From Pontivivens marinum (GTDB taxonomy: Bacteria; Pseudomonadota; Alphaproteobacteria; Rhodobacterales; Rhodobacteraceae): DNA of 64,000 nt. The notes beneath the pieces are model-generated. The model saw only the letters and a list, made by a program, of their open reading frames with translations, was not told where the DNA came from and ran no database searches. Every line of letters starts with the position of its first letter. Within the stretch, counting starts at the first letter, position 1. The position numbers and the translations under genes were made by a program. The DNA lies in NCBI RefSeq assembly GCF_900231835.1, contig NZ_OCTN01000011.1:29901-93900 (forward strand), in the 5' to 3' direction. Positions 63,226 to 64,000 of this stretch are shown here, piece by piece.

Positions 63226-63438
63226 TTAGCGTGCGAAGTCGGCGTAGGAGTTGATGTGGTTCTCGTCGTCGTTGATGATCGCGCCGATTGTGGCGATCTC
63301 GCCCTGGGTCAGCGTCTGGGCAACGTCGGCAGGGATGCCGATGGAAGCAGCCAGCTGCGAGTTGTTCGCCAGAACAGGCGATGCCAGAGCAGCAGTCAGA
63401 GCAACGGTAGCGAGAAGTGTTTTTGCAACATTGGTCAT
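63226..63438 (-). CDS. Small secreted protein, tandem copy 1
   Basis: A 70-residue protein: signal peptide MTNVAKTLLATVALTAALAS with cleavage after VLA-N, then a mature part of about 45 residues (QLAASIGIPADVAQTLTQGE, then IATIGAI and NDDENHINSYADFAR). No cysteines. Nearly identical to the gene at 63508-63717; this copy has one extra Asn after the cleavage site. Function unknown. The conserved mature part and good codon use support expression. Confidence 0.75.
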   Translation of the reverse strand: MTNVAKTLLATVALTAALASPVLANNSQLAASIGIPADVAQTLTQGEIATIGAIINDDENHINSYADFAR

Positions 63439-63507
63439 GGTCTTAATCCTTAAATCTTGGGGTCCGGAGGCAAGCGGTCATCCGCGCCTCGACAGGGAAA
63501 CCGGCTC

Positions 63508-63717
63508 TTAGCGTGCGAAGTCGGCGTAGGAGTTGATGTGGTTCTCGTCGTCGTTGATGATCGCGCCGATTGTGGCGATCTCGCCCTGGGTCAGCGTCTG
63601 GGCAACGTCGGCAGGGATGCCGATGGAGGCAGCCAACTGCGAGTTCGCCAGAACAGGCGATGCCAGAGCAGCAGTCAGAGCGACAGTAGCGAGAAGTGTT
63701 TTTGCAACATTGGTCAT
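63508..63717 (-). CDS. Small secreted protein, tandem copy 2
   Basis: A 69-residue protein identical to copy 1 apart from the lost Asn. The DNA differs by only a few silent changes and one 3-base gap over about 210 bases, so the duplication is recent or kept alike by gene conversion. It is upstream of copy 1 in the direction of transcription; the short spacer (63439-63507) also repeats part of the leader. Confidence 0.75.
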   Translation of the reverse strand: MTNVAKTLLATVALTAALASPVLANSQLAASIGIPADVAQTLTQGEIATIGAIINDDENHINSYADFAR

Positions 63718-63735
63718 GGTCTTGGTCCCTTAAAA

Positions 63736-64000
63736 TCTGTGTCTTGAAACTGCCGGACTGTTCCGCGTTTCGATGATAGACAGATGGGGACGTCCAGCGA
63801 TTGGAGTAGAGCCGATTGAGGCGTCTGAGCGTTTCCAATGTGGATACAATTACCGCATATCACGCGAATGAGAGTGGGCTTGAGGGATAGTGAGATTCCC
63901 TCAAATACAGCTAACCCACCGTTAACCTACACATTTTCCTAAATATGGGCCGGAACCACCGGATCCTATCGCCAACTCGATTGTTTACTCAATGTGGGTG
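63736..64000. other. Non-coding end of window
   Basis: No credible gene. Must contain the promoter of the leftward small genes. Confidence 0.5.

Larger units (their letters stand above)
63225..63735 (-). repeat. Tandem duplication, unit about 282 bp
   Basis: Direct repeat comprising the small gene and its upstream CATGGTCTT leader, units starting about 63225 and 63507. Identity is highest in the coding part. Confidence 0.8.

Overview
The window looks like part of a Roseobacter-group (Rhodobacterales) alphaproteobacterial genome. The basis is gene content and protein style: TRAP transporters, a bet operon with choline sulfatase, malonate activation genes, a fused ATP sulfurylase/APS kinase, a gene-transfer-agent-type spike protein, and many IS3/IS66/IS110 relics. 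No rRNA, tRNA or CRISPR array was seen.

Region 1 (about 1-22150) is a large surface-polysaccharide locus. It encodes precursors (UDP-glucose dehydrogenase and UDP-glucuronate epimerase; GDP-mannose dehydratase and GDP-fucose synthase), glycosyltransferases (GT4, WecG/TagA), two Wzy/ligase-type membrane proteins, a Wzx flippase and three sulfotransferases in a row. It also has an alginate-style O-acetylation set (AlgF, AlgI, AlgJ, AlgX) and an AlgK-like lipoprotein. The inferred product is an acidic, fucose- and uronate-containing polymer that is both sulfated and O-acetylated. A LamG-like protein and a small spike-base protein sit in the middle. The algF signal peptide is split by a frameshift in a run of seven T.

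Region 2 (22307-32320) is catabolic. A leftward operon holds an FAH-family hydrolase, a nitroreductase, OsmC, a TRAP transporter and an intradiol dioxygenase. It diverges from YciI, a GntR/FCD regulator, malonyl-CoA decarboxylase and malonyl-CoA synthetase. A shared AATAATATCGAT motif lies at both promoter regions.

Region 3 (32319-41454) is the choline/choline-O-sulfate to glycine betaine module (betI, betC, betB, a DUF2306 protein, betA), divergent from a ProU/Cho-type ABC transporter.

Region 4 (41483-51840) is an accessory zone. It has a three-part glycosyltransferase/hydrolase fusion, an IS66 relic, an IS3 element carrying two about 41-bp palindromic insertions, a GT61 gene, a second IS3 element split by an intact IS110, a GT2 gene, and a graveyard of IS3 ends. 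The IS110 left end contains what reads as a complete bridge-RNA guide set, matching both its target and its own donor junction.

Region 5 (51893-63052) is a second glycan cassette: GT2, methyltransferase, sulfotransferase-like protein, acetyltransferase, sugar aminotransferase, large GT, LysM protein and phosphomannomutase. It ends with the bifunctional enzyme that makes PAPS, the donor the sulfotransferases need. Region 6 (63166-63735) holds a recent tandem duplication of a 70-residue secreted protein.
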